A DNA stretch of 64,000 nucleotides, taken from contig JAJSAM010000050.1 in the NCBI GenBank assembly GCA_024274785.1, positions 1 to 64,000 of the forward strand. Direction: 5' to 3'. Both the position numbers and the translations under genes were made by a program. Positions 10,701 to 20,936 of this stretch are shown piece by piece (position 1 is the stretch's first letter; every line of letters begins with the position of its first letter). The DNA comes from Planctomycetota bacterium. GTDB taxonomy: Bacteria > Planctomycetota > JAJSAM01. The notes beneath the pieces are model-generated. The model was given only the letters and a program-made list of their open reading frames with translations, did not search any database and was not told the origin of the DNA.

Positions 10701-12125
10701 ACGAGCCTCCCCTTCGAAGGTCCAGGATCCCAGCAGGTTCTGGACCCGGTCGGCATGATCGGTACTGCGTTCGAGCAGCGACTCGAAACTCCTGATCGCG
10801 CCCACTCCGTCGCCGGCGCGATGCCGGGCGCGCCCCAGCACGAGGAGGTATGGCGTGTGGCCGGGATAGCGCGCCGACATCGTGGTCAGTGGCTTGAGCA
10901 GTGCCGCGGGATCGTCTGCGGATCGGAGCAGCCGCCGAAGTTCGACGGTGGCCTCGGCATGTTTCCCGAGAGCGGCGAGGCTTTCGGCCTTGAGCAGTAC
11001 GAAATCGGCGGCGCGTGCCGCATTGCCCGCGGCAAGGCTCCACTCGCGCAGAAGCTCGTGAACCTTTTCGGGACTCTCCGGGAGGAGCTCGCGGAGGGCG
11101 CCGGCGAACGCCTCGCGGCGGTCCATGCGCCCCAGGATCCAGGCATGCAGGAGCCGCGGTGCGGACTGTTCGGGAAATCGTGCGATCAGGTCGTTTGCGC
11201 GATCGAGAAACGACTCCAGCGCTCCCTCTGTGGCATCCGTCTCGGCCATGGCGCGCAGTTGGACCAGAGCTTCGTCCAGGCGAAGCTCATCGCGATAGAG
11301 GTCGAACAGGAAGGAGCGGGTTCGGATGCTTCGGGGCGCACGTTTCAGCGCAAGAAGTGCGGCCGACTCTTTCTCTTCGGTGTCGAGGAGCGTCTCACTG
11401 CTCTCCCGTTGAAGGAACCCCACGAGCGCGACGGGATCGGTCGCAATGATCCTGGAAATCGTCGCATCTGCATTCGGTCGATTTCCGGTGAGTAGAAATG
11501 CGACGGCGCGCATCCAGAGCAACTCTACATCGGTCGGCATGGGCATCCGGGTGAGAACTTCCGCGGCGTGGGATCCCACCGGTGGGGGTCTGGCGGAGAG
11601 TCGGGCGAGCGCGGGATACGCCGCCTGCTCCTTCTTGAGTGAGAGTGCGAGGTGCACCAGGCCCAGGTCCGCCAGCGGAGAGTCAGGCGTTTCCTTCCGC
11701 AGCGATTGAAAGGATGTTCGAAGCGCTTTGCGTGAGTTCGGGGGGAGTTGCGGAAAGGAGCGGGCGGTGTCCAGGGCGAGGTCGAACAATTCGCAGGCGG
11801 CGCACTGCATCCAGACGCGGTAGAGGTGCCGGTAATTCGATTCGACGGTGGGGAGGTGGCGAAGGGCCTTCAACAATCGCACGCGTTCTGCGGCCAGCGG
11901 ACGTTCAGCGAGCGCTCCTTCGGCGAAGTTGAGTGCATCTTCGTGCTGGTCGGCTTCCATCAGCAATGTCAACCGGGCCATAAGAAGATCGAGAGGAGCG
12001 TCGGGCAGGCCGGCGTTGCCGATCATGCGGTTCAGCGGTATGAGGGCTTTCTCGATATCGCCGGTCCTGGCGAAAATATGCCTGGCCTTACGGCAGCACT
12101 TCTCGACTTTCCCCTGACTGATCAT
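7770..12125 (-). CDS. Giant TPR/helical-repeat protein (1451 aa)
   Basis: A very large soluble protein composed almost wholly of degenerate TPR-like helix pairs (for example KALIPLNRMIG, ALNFAEGALAERPL, ALVQLRAMAETD). No enzymatic motif, signal peptide or membrane helix was found. Such proteins act as scaffolds. It is divergently transcribed from the kinase/FHA/PP2C cassette, with a 349-base intergenic region holding a perfect 14-base palindrome, so co-regulation or a shared process with the phospho-signalling genes is possible. Start at the ATG at 12125, giving MISQGKVEKCCRKARHIF. Function unknown. Confidence 0.8.
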   Translation of the reverse strand: MISQGKVEKCCRKARHIFARTGDIEKALIPLNRMIGNAGLPDAPLDLLMARLTLLMEADQHEDALNFAEGALAERPLAAERVRLLKALRHLPTVESNYRHLYRVWMQCAACELFDLALDTARSFPQLPPNSRKALRTSFQSLRKETPDSPLADLGLVHLALSLKKEQAAYPALARLSARPPPVGSHAAEVLTRMPMPTDVELLWMRAVAFLLTGNRPNADATISRIIATDPVALVGFLQRESSETLLDTEEKESAALLALKRAPRSIRTRSFLFDLYRDELRLDEALVQLRAMAETDATEGALESFLDRANDLIARFPEQSAPRLLHAWILGRMDRREAFAGALRELLPESPEKVHELLREWSLAAGNAARAADFVLLKAESLAALGKHAEATVELRRLLRSADDPAALLKPLTTMSARYPGHTPYLLVLGRARHRAGDGVGAIRSFESLLERSTDHADRVQNLLGSWTFEGEARPLAGVLTVRSLLIQERMDDAAAALERLAELSREHLDAGIEHALHWRERFLDQPARAVRFASLLFRTGRTEVAIDFLADALAKAPHSSSELATVFDQEHLVGRRDLPILVLRCRLLIEAQRFQDATAVAMNMGDAGHPKQEYRWLRTIRPEEGMDDLVLRRLLATAIEIDRPTAELLTLGRDTLEKRIPADIREAQSLLAERHRISTLGPEGSILLGNISVELGLIEEAAALFVEVLPVDPVAAQAGIDAVLEKDPDRHEARFALVQYLTEGREFEPALMYLRMATEHTDDAWAALDALTRVTPAQLDAWDLKSIWLTDLHRWPELIAHLGRWAEVDRADLGAIDHALVEIGKTAKPCPAALWLRAHLARKTGRIEDEIDLYHRLADLGADQFSEIFTRLDSLIRANPGAHHLILDDLRLAVRAGDLERVLAAGKETLARDELADRIGDAAALLGKLTEKSAFSGSREFLHLAFTASCRAAEPELAHRVFPLLVSFEQDQPMVQDEMCTRWRESFGDSVPIVELQARARIRANRATGSIPHIRRVVELGLDEKAEQPIESIRRGLGLAEAAAESAPKDPNVHLLASDLAAEADDPERALLHAVAPLSSGNHQPVLRQLERLSLAFPEDARFAHALAVRIHEPIDQREEVAACLATMLDREPETAPEVMVIAERLCSSRPTPAPFLSVRARAAVLLATGAAKTALRAVACLRELLETDPHSAAEVLAATDRVIANRAESLPAHVLREETLRALCRPRDAREQIENNIVPRARRKSDRFMAHYRLADVLEELGEFLPALENWRTCTVIDPGNEEIPLRIRRDFDRHRESQLPERDNGRELERGVIALWRGTPQEALGSLPPVTGDEALPPIGLLAVRGNALLILDRHAQLRDELFPHLGRIPVGGPLTAFEREYLYSLGASALRSGDEPVGLQCLERIARRYPAHRAVRTLLDRHYAARHQASTVPLQVTFHLEQAVRS

Positions 12126-12239
12126 TGAACGTGCCTCGAGTCTCAGCGGTTCGGATTGGCGGGAATCGGCGCGGGCCCACTCCGTGCCCCGGCCTGGCCC
12201 GCCTGAATCCTACCGGTGTGGCCATAGGAGGGCAATCAG

Positions 12240-12253
12240 ACAGTCCGGACTGT
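12240..12253. promoter_or_regulatory. Perfect 14-bp palindrome, candidate operator
   Basis: The sequence acagtccggactgt is its own reverse complement and lies between two divergent operons, 115 bases from the TPR start and about 220 from the kinase start. The symmetry and position fit a dimeric regulator site. No regulator is identified. Confidence 0.35.
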
Positions 12254-12302
12254 ATTCCTCCGGCTCGGGGCCGACACGTTTGCGCAAAACCTGCCTTGCC
12301 TG

Positions 12303-12331
12303 TTGACGGGTTCTCGCGATTGATCCAGAAT
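12303..12331 (+). promoter_or_regulatory. Candidate sigma-70-type promoter for the kinase cassette
   Basis: A -35-like TTGACG (12303-12308) and a -10-like CAGAAT (12326-12331) are separated by exactly 17 bases. They lie about 150 bases upstream of the first kinase gene. The -35 element is good, the -10 weak. Confidence 0.35.
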
Positions 12332-12474
12332 CAGGGGGCGAAGCCTGTAGGGCAGGTCTTCTCAGGATGGCGCGCGGGGAAATGCGTTACTGCTGCACAT
12401 CGGCGTTCACTGGTGGTGCGATCGAGCGCTCTGGCCCTTTCAGCTGATCCTGTTCCCGAGTGCAGGAGTGTCCG

Positions 12475-13566
12475 TTGTTATCGGATGAGAGATTGAATCT
12501 CTGTGGTTGTGGTTACCGCGTCGGCGCCCTGGTGAAGTTCTGCCCGCACTGCGGCAACCGGTTGAGAGATGATCTCTGCGATGCCATCCTCGCCGGCGGC
12601 GCGATCCGCATTGTCCACTTGATCGGTGAAGGTGGCTTCGCGACAGTGTATCTGGCGACCCATGAACGGCACGGCACGATTGCGGTGAAGGTGTTGAAGG
12701 AGGAATTCGCCGGCGATCGGATGGTGCTTGAGCGCTGGCGAACCGAAGTGGAAGCGAACCTCCGCTTCGTGCATGACAACAAGCCGGCGACCTGGGACAG
12801 CGGTGAAGAGGTAGTGGAGGGGGCGAACGGGAAGAGGACGATCCAGTGGCTGGCGATGGAGTATGTGAAGGGCTATTCGCTGGAGAGCTACCTCGCGCAT
12901 CTGGATCGACACCACCGGGTGCTCAAGCTCGATCAACTCGTTGACCTGATGGATCAGGTGCTCGATGTCGTGGTCGCCGCGCACGATCACGGTGTGGTCC
13001 ACCGCGACCTCCATCCGGACAACATCAATATCACGGTCGGGCCGGCGGGAGTGGTGCGTGCGCGCGTCCTCGACTTCGGGATTTCCCGTCTGGTGGACCA
13101 GCCCGCCGCGGGAAACGGGGAGCGCGTGGGGCGCTCGCGCTGGATGTCGCCACAGCAGTCCGCGGGTGAGCCCGTCGACCACCGCACCGACATCTACAAC
13201 CTGGGGCTGCTGCTTTACCGGATGCTCACCGGGCGCCATCCGTACGTGGACCGTCGGACCGGGGACTTCATGTCGCCCGAGCAGGCGCCGGAACCACTCC
13301 CCCCTTCGAAGGTCCCGGGGTTGCCGGTTCCGGTGCCGAGACGGTTCGATCGCATCACGAAGAAAGCCCTGCAGATCAACCCGCGGAAACGGCAGCGTGA
13401 CGCGCGGACCTTTCGGCGGCAGTTGGCGGCGACGATCCGGCCCGTTCGCTCCGGGCATCGGGTGTTGTGGTTCTGGGTGGTCGTTCTGCTCGCGGCGGGG
13501 GCGGCAGCGGTGGTCTGGAAGCTGCCGGTCTTGCAAGCGATCTGGATGGAAAGGGGAGGTGGATGA
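12475..13566 (+). CDS. Zn-ribbon Ser/Thr protein kinase, membrane-anchored
   Basis: Hanks-type kinase of about 363 residues. The N-terminus holds a zinc ribbon (CGC then CPHC, about residues 10-26). The kinase domain has the glycine loop (GEGGFATVYLA), the ATP lysine (AVKVLKEE), the catalytic loop (HRDLHPDNIN) and DFGIS, so it should be active. The usual APE is replaced by MSPQQ. One membrane helix near the C-terminus (VLWFWVVVLLAAGAAAVVW) leaves almost nothing outside, so it lacks a sensor ectodomain. The TTG at 12475 is preferred because AGGAG (12464-12468) sits 6 bases upstream; a GTG at 12460 is the alternative. First of five coupled phospho-signalling genes. Confidence 0.88.
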   Translation: MLSDERLNLCGCGYRVGALVKFCPHCGNRLRDDLCDAILAGGAIRIVHLIGEGGFATVYLATHERHGTIAVKVLKEEFAGDRMVLERWRTEVEANLRFVHDNKPATWDSGEEVVEGANGKRTIQWLAMEYVKGYSLESYLAHLDRHHRVLKLDQLVDLMDQVLDVVVAAHDHGVVHRDLHPDNINITVGPAGVVRARVLDFGISRLVDQPAAGNGERVGRSRWMSPQQSAGEPVDHRTDIYNLGLLLYRMLTGRHPYVDRRTGDFMSPEQAPEPLPPSKVPGLPVPVPRRFDRITKKALQINPRKRQRDARTFRRQLAATIRPVRSGHRVLWFWVVVLLAAGAAAVVWKLPVLQAIWMERGGG

Positions 13567-14552
13567 TCGGTGGAAGGGTGGAGTGCGAACACTGTCATGA
13601 ATTGGTGTTCGTGAGTGACTACCACAGCAATTGCAGCCATTGCGGAAAGCGCCTTCATGTGTCCGGCGGGTCGAAGACGCGATGCGCGAGACTGGATGAC
13701 GAGGACACCGCGCCCCCCACCGCGGTCATCCGCGAGGCGCCGCCGGAAGGCGGTTTTTCGACCGTGGCCATCCCCGGGCGCGGGGCCGGACATGGCGAGG
13801 ATATGCCAGCCACCGGTCGCATCGCCGAGGGGCGTGGAAGCGGGCCGCCGGCGATACCGGAGTGCATCACCATCGATGCGGAAATCGGGGGGCCGGAGGC
13901 CGGCCATCGGGCCGCGTTGGTCTTCGAGCGGGGTGAACACGGGCGCGAACGCCACACTCTGGCCGGTGCGATGTCGGTTCTGGGGCGGGATGAGGGGTAT
14001 CCGCGCGAACTCCGATTTCCCCTCGACGACCTGTTGTCCGCGGCCCATGCGGTCTTCACCTATTCCGGCGAGCGGGTCACCGTGCGCGACAACGGCAGTC
14101 TGAACGGTGTCTATCTGAAGGTGGAGGGGCGGACCGCGCTCCGGGGTGGGGAGCAGATTCTCATGGGCTCGCTTCTGTTCCGTTTCGAAGAAGTGCGCGG
14201 CGCGGGAAGGCGCGGTGATCGGGGAGAGACGACGGGCACACGGGGCATGCGTGCGGGGCTTTCCCGGCCGGTCGGTCAGCTTGTGGCGATCGACGTGACC
14301 GGGGCGGAAGGCTTGACCTATCAATTGCCGGCGGAGAAGACGCTGATTGGCCGGGAGAGCGGCGCCTACACGTTTGCCTGGGATCGGCGGTTGAGCGCCA
14401 GGCACGCCCAGTTCGAGCAGGTCGACGGTGTATTCATGCTGGAGAATCTATCACAGGCGAATGGCACGTTCCTGCGGATCCGGGAGAGAGTCCTGGAGGA
14501 GGGGGATGTCCTCCGGATCGGAGCGCAGATCATCAGGGTGGAGTATGAATAG
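13563..14552 (+). CDS. Double-FHA protein with N-terminal zinc ribbon
   Basis: A 329-residue protein without membrane helix. It has an N-terminal CxxC...CxxC zinc ribbon (CEHC and CSHC), a low-complexity linker, and two forkhead-associated domains, about 115-215 and 235-325. Only the second has the standard phosphothreonine-pocket pattern (IGRESG, then LSARHAQF and NGTFLRI). The first (LGRDEG, then LLSAAHAVF and SLNGVYL) is looser. FHA domains read phospho-Thr, so this is a likely effector or scaffold for the flanking kinases. The ATG overlaps the kinase stop (ATGA). Confidence 0.85.
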   Translation: MIGGRVECEHCHELVFVSDYHSNCSHCGKRLHVSGGSKTRCARLDDEDTAPPTAVIREAPPEGGFSTVAIPGRGAGHGEDMPATGRIAEGRGSGPPAIPECITIDAEIGGPEAGHRAALVFERGEHGRERHTLAGAMSVLGRDEGYPRELRFPLDDLLSAAHAVFTYSGERVTVRDNGSLNGVYLKVEGRTALRGGEQILMGSLLFRFEEVRGAGRRGDRGETTGTRGMRAGLSRPVGQLVAIDVTGAEGLTYQLPAEKTLIGRESGAYTFAWDRRLSARHAQFEQVDGVFMLENLSQANGTFLRIRERVLEEGDVLRIGAQIIRVEYE

Positions 14553-15630
14553 GCTCAGGCCGAGGAGTGCCGCGATGCTGGCGAGAATCTCCGGGAAGAC
14601 CGCCCTCGGGGAGCGGGTGACGAACGAGGATACCTTTCTCGTGGCGCACCTCGGAACCGGTCGGGTGGGGGCGGGGCAGCACCGGATCTGCGAAGAGGGG
14701 GTGCTGCTCGTGCTCTCCGACGGAATGGGCGGTGCGAGCTTCGGCGAGGTGGCGAGCGAACTGGCCGTCTCGGCGGTCCATGAGTCGATCATGGAGAGCT
14801 GGGTCGCTTCCGATCGTGACACTCCGGAGGAACTGCAGAACGACTTCAGAAAGGCATTCGCCCGGGCCAACCAGGCCGTGCGTGAGCGGTCCCGGGAGGA
14901 TCCCCGGTTGCAGGGGATGGGGGCGACCCTGACCGGGGCGGTGCTGCTTCCGGGGACGCTGGTACTGGCCCAGGTGGGAGACAGCCGCTGCTACGTCTGC
15001 CGCGAGGGCCTGCTCGAGCAGGTTACGGATGACCAGACCGTGGTGGCGGACATGGTGGCGAATGGCCAGATCACACCGTTTCAGGCGGAAGACCATCCCA
15101 AGCGGAACCTGCTCTCTCAGGCCATCGGTTACGAAAACGACCTGCGGCCGCAGTTTGCGAACCTGCCCTTGCGGCCCGGAGACCGCGTGCTGCTCTGCAG
15201 CGACGGGCTGACCGATGTCGTTCCAGATGATCTGATCAGGGAGGTTCTCGGGAGTGAGAGCGATCCCGGGGCGGCGGGCGATCGGCTGGTGGAGATCGCG
15301 CTGGATCGTGCCGAGCAGGCGGAGATTCCCTCGGACAACGTGACCGTGCTGGTGGCGTTCGTTTCGGAGGATCCTTCGTGCCGGCCGCCGCGCGGACCCG
15401 CCGCCGCTGATGACGGCCGGAACCAGGTGCCCGCCGGGAGGCCGGTGTCGGCCGGAAGGGGCTCGCCGGAGCCCGAACCGGATCGCATGGTGGAGTTGTC
15501 GGAGCAGATCCTGAAGACGTTGCGTTCGCTGGAACTCATGAGTGCCCATGTGCGTCGGCAGATGGTCCTGGTGGTGGCGTTGCTGCTGGCGATCCTGCTG
15601 GCGGTCGTCGTGTCGATCATCCGTACGTGA
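14545..15630 (+). CDS. PP2C-type Ser/Thr phosphatase with C-terminal membrane anchor
   Basis: A 361-residue PPM-family phosphatase that should reverse phosphorylation by the neighbouring kinases. Metal-binding motifs are all present: TNED near residue 27, SDGMGG, GDSRCYV, CSDGLTD and the terminal SDNVTVLV. A Pro/Gly-rich linker follows, then one C-terminal membrane helix (QMVLVVALLLAILLAVVVSII), placing the catalytic domain in the cytoplasm at the membrane. The ATG at 14545 overlaps the FHA gene stop by 8 bases, indicating coupling. Confidence 0.92.
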   Translation: MNRLRPRSAAMLARISGKTALGERVTNEDTFLVAHLGTGRVGAGQHRICEEGVLLVLSDGMGGASFGEVASELAVSAVHESIMESWVASDRDTPEELQNDFRKAFARANQAVRERSREDPRLQGMGATLTGAVLLPGTLVLAQVGDSRCYVCREGLLEQVTDDQTVVADMVANGQITPFQAEDHPKRNLLSQAIGYENDLRPQFANLPLRPGDRVLLCSDGLTDVVPDDLIREVLGSESDPGAAGDRLVEIALDRAEQAEIPSDNVTVLVAFVSEDPSCRPPRGPAAADDGRNQVPAGRPVSAGRGSPEPEPDRMVELSEQILKTLRSLELMSAHVRRQMVLVVALLLAILLAVVVSIIRT

Positions 15631-15644
15631 AGGAGTCAGGCAGC

Positions 15645-17129
<1,485 letters not shown>

Positions 17130-18071
17130 ATGATCCAGTGCGGTTCATGCGGGAAGAACATCACCGGCAGCGGGCTCTACTGCAGCGAGTGCGGGCAGCC
17201 GTTCGATGCCGCGCGAGCCCGGGCGCCAGGTCCGTCTCGCGGAAAGACGCGTCACATGGGCGAGGCGGGACCGAAACCCGGCCAGTGGTGTCCCCGGTGT
17301 GACGAGTCCCGGCCGGCTGGAATCAAGTTCTGCAATCGTTGTGGCAGCAACCTCGAGGCCCTCGACGATTCCGGGACATCCGTGTACCCCGCGGCGGCTC
17401 ACAGTCGGGCGGAACTGCTGATGATCCGGCGGCGCCGGGAGCCGGAGGTCGTGCCGATCTACGAGGACCTGGTCGTGGGCCGGGGCAGCCGCTGCGGATT
17501 TGCATTGGAGGGCGACCCCTACGTCTCTCCCCGGCATGCGCGGTTCTACTACGAGCGGGGATCGGTCCGGCTGTGTGTGCAGGACCTCGACTCGCTGAAT
17601 GGGGTCTACTTCCGGGTCCGGGGGAAGCGGAAACTCTGGGACCGCGACCTGTTTCGCATCGGACGGCACATCTTCCGCCTGGAGAAGGTGGAGCGCACCG
17701 CGGAAGAGAGGAAGGAGATGACGAAGATCGAGGAAAACGTGGACGGCACCGAGGTGCTCGGCACTTCCGGAGATGCAATCTCCGCCCGCCTGATCCTGCG
17801 CCTCGACACCGGCGAGAAGGGCAAGGAGTACTCCATCGGCGGGAGGTCGATCGTGATCGGCCGCGGCGGCGGTACCCACAACTTCATGTCCGACAAGATG
17901 ATCAGCAAGACCCACGCGAGAATCAACGTGCTCGGTAACGGCAGCTTCGAGTTGGAAGACCTGAACAGCAACACGGGGACGTGGGTTCGCCTGCGCGGCG
18001 AGGGCACCTATCTGGATGACCAGGCAGAACTGCTGATCGGCCTGCACCGGATGCGGGTCCGGTATGTGTGA
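17130..18071 (+). CDS. FHA-domain protein with two N-terminal zinc ribbons
   Basis: A 313-residue protein starting immediately after the kinase stop. Two zinc ribbons (CGSC...CSEC and CPRC...CNRC) occupy the first 75 residues. Two FHA-like domains follow (about 105-190 with VGRGSRC, SPRHARFYY and SLNGVYF; about 215-310 with IGRGGG, ISKTHARI and NTGTWVRL). It repeats the architecture of the gene at 13563 and is probably its paralogue. Last gene of the cassette, followed by a strong terminator. Confidence 0.87.
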   Translation: MIQCGSCGKNITGSGLYCSECGQPFDAARARAPGPSRGKTRHMGEAGPKPGQWCPRCDESRPAGIKFCNRCGSNLEALDDSGTSVYPAAAHSRAELLMIRRRREPEVVPIYEDLVVGRGSRCGFALEGDPYVSPRHARFYYERGSVRLCVQDLDSLNGVYFRVRGKRKLWDRDLFRIGRHIFRLEKVERTAEERKEMTKIEENVDGTEVLGTSGDAISARLILRLDTGEKGKEYSIGGRSIVIGRGGGTHNFMSDKMISKTHARINVLGNGSFELEDLNSNTGTWVRLRGEGTYLDDQAELLIGLHRMRVRYV

Positions 18072-18081
18072 TCCATGAACA

Positions 18082-18117
18082 AAACCGGCCGCCCCACAGC
18101 GGAGCGGCCGGTTTCTT
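18082..18117. terminator. Bidirectional rho-independent terminator
   Basis: A perfect 11-bp stem (aaaccggccgc with gcggccggttt at 18104-18114) encloses an 11-base loop and is followed by ctttat. The T-rich end is present on both strands, so it can end both the plus-strand kinase cassette and the minus-strand tRNA transcript. Confidence 0.85.
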
Positions 18118-18122
18118 TATCC

Positions 18123-18198
<76 letters not shown>

Positions 18199-18240
18199 GG
18201 GGATTTCATAGATCGGGCCCCTTTCGGGGGCGAAGCGCAG

Positions 18241-18269
18241 ACTCTACGCAGGGCGGGATATGGGGTCAA
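18241..18269 (-). promoter_or_regulatory. Candidate sigma-70-type promoter of tRNA-Ala
   Basis: On the minus strand, TTGACC (18264-18269) and TAGAGT (18241-18246) are separated by exactly 17 bases. They lie about 43 bases upstream of the tRNA 5' end. The region after the -10 is GC-rich, as in stringently controlled stable-RNA promoters. Confidence 0.55.
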
Positions 18270-18437
18270 GTTTCTGCGAGTCGTCTTCCTCGATATCGAA
18301 CCGGCGGCTCGGTGGGGCGGTACGGACCCGGGATGGGCGGGTGAGACTGAAATTGCTGGGTCGGTTCTTTTCGCCTTCATAGCATGGGGGTTTGGCCTGA
18401 TCCCGCCGCCTTTCTCGCTTTCCAGAGGGTTCGACGC

Positions 18438-20933
18438 ATGGCCGGGGACCGTTACGACATTTCCGCTCTCGAGGCCCGCTGGCAGAAACAGTGGGTCGAT
18501 CGTGAGCTCTTTCGCGCTTCGGATGAGCCGGAGCGGAAGTCCTATATCCTCGAGATGTTCGCCTATCCGTCCGGCGACATCCACATGGGGCACTTCCGTA
18601 ACTACTCCGTCGGCGACGCCGTCGCGCGGTACCGGATGATGCTGGGCCACGACATCCTGCATCCGTTCGGCTGGGACGCCTTCGGTCTTCCGGCTGAGAA
18701 TGCGGCCATCGATCGCGGAATCCATCCGAGCGAGTGGACCGAAGGGAATATCGCGACGGGGCGCCGCACACTGAAGGGACTCGGGCTCTCCTACGACTGG
18801 AATCGGGAGGTCGTCACGTGCCGCCCGGATTACTACAAGTGGTCGCAGTGGCTCTTCCTTCTCCTCTTCGAGCGCGGGCTCGCCTACCGCAAGGGATCCT
18901 TCGTCAACTGGTGCACATCCTGCAAGACCGTGCTCGCGAACGAGCAGGTCGAGGACGGCGCGTGCGAACGTTGCCACAGCGCGGTCGAGAAGCGCGACCT
19001 TGAGCAGTGGTTCCTCAAGATCACCGATTACGCGAAGCGCCTGCTCGACGGTCTCGACACGCTCGACGCCTGGCCGGAGAACATCAAGGCCATCCAGCGG
19101 AACTGGATCGGGCGCTCCGAAGGCTGCCGTGCCGTCTTCCCGGTGGAAGGTGAAGAGGAGGCCATCGAGATCTTCACCACCCGTCCGGACACTCTCTATG
19201 GCGTGACGTTCATGGCGGTCGCGCCGGAGAGTCCGTGGGCACGGCGCCTCGTCAGGGGTACCGATGCGGAGGAGCGGGTGGAGCGCTACATCGAGCAGGC
19301 GATGGCGCGCTCGGAGATCGACCGGCTGGCCGAGGGCCGGGAGAAGGACGGCGTCGATACCGGACGATTCTGCATCAATCCGCTGTCCGGAGAGAAGGTG
19401 CGCATCTTCGTCGCCGACTACGTGCTCGCCACCTACGGCACCGGCATCGTCATGGCGGTCCCGGCCCACGACCAGCGCGATTTCGAGTTCGCGACGAAGT
19501 ACGGAATCCCGATCAAGGTGGTCATCAACCCGCCGGACCGGGAACTGGTCGCCGCGGAGATGACCGAGGCCTACGTCGAGCCGGGCATCATGGTGGACTC
19601 CGGGCCCTTCGACGGGGTGCACTCCACCGAGGGGATCGAACAGGTCGCCGCCCACCTCGCCGAGAGCGGTATCGGGGGAGCGACCGTGGAATATCGGCTC
19701 CGGGACTGGCTCATCTCGCGGCAGCGGTACTGGGGCACTCCGATCCCGATGATCCACTGTCCCGATTGCGGCGTCGTACCGGTGCCGGTCGTGGATCTCC
19801 CGGTCGTTCTCCCGGAAAACATCGAGGACTTCCTCCCGAAGGGCCGCTCGCCACTCGCGGACGTGCCGGAGTTCATGAATGTGAGTTGTCCGAAGTGCGG
19901 GTGCGCCGCGCAACGGGATCCGGACACGATGGACACGTTCATGTGCTCGTCCTGGTACCAGTTTCGCTACGTGGACGCCGGAAACGCCGATGAGATCTTC
20001 GATCGGAAGAAGGCTGATGCGTGGCTTCCGGTGGACCTCTACATCGGCGGATCGGAGCACGCCACCGGGCACCTCATCTACTTCCGGTTCCTCACGAAGG
20101 TCTTGAAGGACGCGGGCTATCTCTCGTGCGAAGAGCCGGCGACCGCCCTCGTGAATCATGGAATGGTCCGGGATCGCGAAGGCGTGAAGATGTCGAAGCG
20201 ACTCGGCAACGCGACATCCCCGATCGAGGTGATGAACGAGTACGGCGTGGACGCGCTCCGGTTGGCGATGTTCTTCTTCGCCCCGACGAAGGATGCGATC
20301 TCCTGGAACGACGACGCGGTCCACGGCGCGAAGCGATTCCTCAGCCGGGTATACGAAACCGTCACGGGGCTGATCCCACGGGTAGCCGGTTCGCCCGTGG
20401 AGTTCGACCCGGACACCTTGACCGACCGCGGCAAGGCGGTGCGGAGGAAGTGCCATCTCGCGATCCGGCGAAACACGGACGGGTTCGGGGCGGACTTGAA
20501 GCTCAACACCGGGGTGGCCGCGTTGATGGAGTTCGTCAATGAACTTCGCGATATCGATCCGGCGGATATCCCCGAAGGCGACCTCCCGGCCTACGCCGAA
20601 GCGGTGCGGTCCATCGTGCGGCTGCTCGCGCCGATCACCCCGCACCTCGCGGAAGAACTGCATGAGCGGATGGGCGGGAAGGGCACGGTGTTCAAGGCGG
20701 GGTGGCCGGAGGTCGATGAGGCCGCCTGCATGACCGCCGAGGTCGAAGTAGCGGTGCAGGTGAACGGCAAGGTGCGCGGCCGCGTCACCGTGTCGGCAAA
20801 AGCATCCGAAGAAGAAGTCGTTGCCGCGGCGAAGGCCGCCCCGGTGGTGTCGAAGCATCTCAAAGGTATGCAGATCATCAAGGTTATCCACGTGCCGGGC
20901 CGGTTGCTCAGCATCGTGGTCAAGAGGGGTTGA
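18438..20933 (+). CDS. leuS: Leucyl-tRNA synthetase
   Basis: Class I aminoacyl-tRNA synthetase of 831 residues that charges tRNA-Leu. HMGH (49-52) is the HIGH motif and KMSKR (about 583-587) the second signature. The CP1 editing domain is present (TTRPDTLYG, GTGIVMAVPAHD). Cys pairs CTSC, CERC, CPDC and CPKC suggest Zn-binding knuckles, and the C-terminus (VQVNGKVRG) is typical of bacterial LeuRS. The ATG at 18438 is taken because it begins the conserved YDISALEARWQKQW. proS follows 3 bases downstream. Confidence 0.97.
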   Translation: MAGDRYDISALEARWQKQWVDRELFRASDEPERKSYILEMFAYPSGDIHMGHFRNYSVGDAVARYRMMLGHDILHPFGWDAFGLPAENAAIDRGIHPSEWTEGNIATGRRTLKGLGLSYDWNREVVTCRPDYYKWSQWLFLLLFERGLAYRKGSFVNWCTSCKTVLANEQVEDGACERCHSAVEKRDLEQWFLKITDYAKRLLDGLDTLDAWPENIKAIQRNWIGRSEGCRAVFPVEGEEEAIEIFTTRPDTLYGVTFMAVAPESPWARRLVRGTDAEERVERYIEQAMARSEIDRLAEGREKDGVDTGRFCINPLSGEKVRIFVADYVLATYGTGIVMAVPAHDQRDFEFATKYGIPIKVVINPPDRELVAAEMTEAYVEPGIMVDSGPFDGVHSTEGIEQVAAHLAESGIGGATVEYRLRDWLISRQRYWGTPIPMIHCPDCGVVPVPVVDLPVVLPENIEDFLPKGRSPLADVPEFMNVSCPKCGCAAQRDPDTMDTFMCSSWYQFRYVDAGNADEIFDRKKADAWLPVDLYIGGSEHATGHLIYFRFLTKVLKDAGYLSCEEPATALVNHGMVRDREGVKMSKRLGNATSPIEVMNEYGVDALRLAMFFFAPTKDAISWNDDAVHGAKRFLSRVYETVTGLIPRVAGSPVEFDPDTLTDRGKAVRRKCHLAIRRNTDGFGADLKLNTGVAALMEFVNELRDIDPADIPEGDLPAYAEAVRSIVRLLAPITPHLAEELHERMGGKGTVFKAGWPEVDEAACMTAEVEVAVQVNGKVRGRVTVSAKASEEEVVAAAKAAPVVSKHLKGMQIIKVIHVPGRLLSIVVKRG

Positions 20934-20936
20934 CCC

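Larger units (their letters stand above)
12126..12474. other. Divergent intergenic region between TPR operon and kinase cassette
   Basis: No coding region is supported here. The stretch holds a perfect 14-base palindrome at 12240-12253, a second palindrome (tttgcgcaaa) at 12279-12288, and a candidate plus-strand promoter at 12303-12331. It is the only sizeable regulatory space for both flanking operons. Confidence 0.6.
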
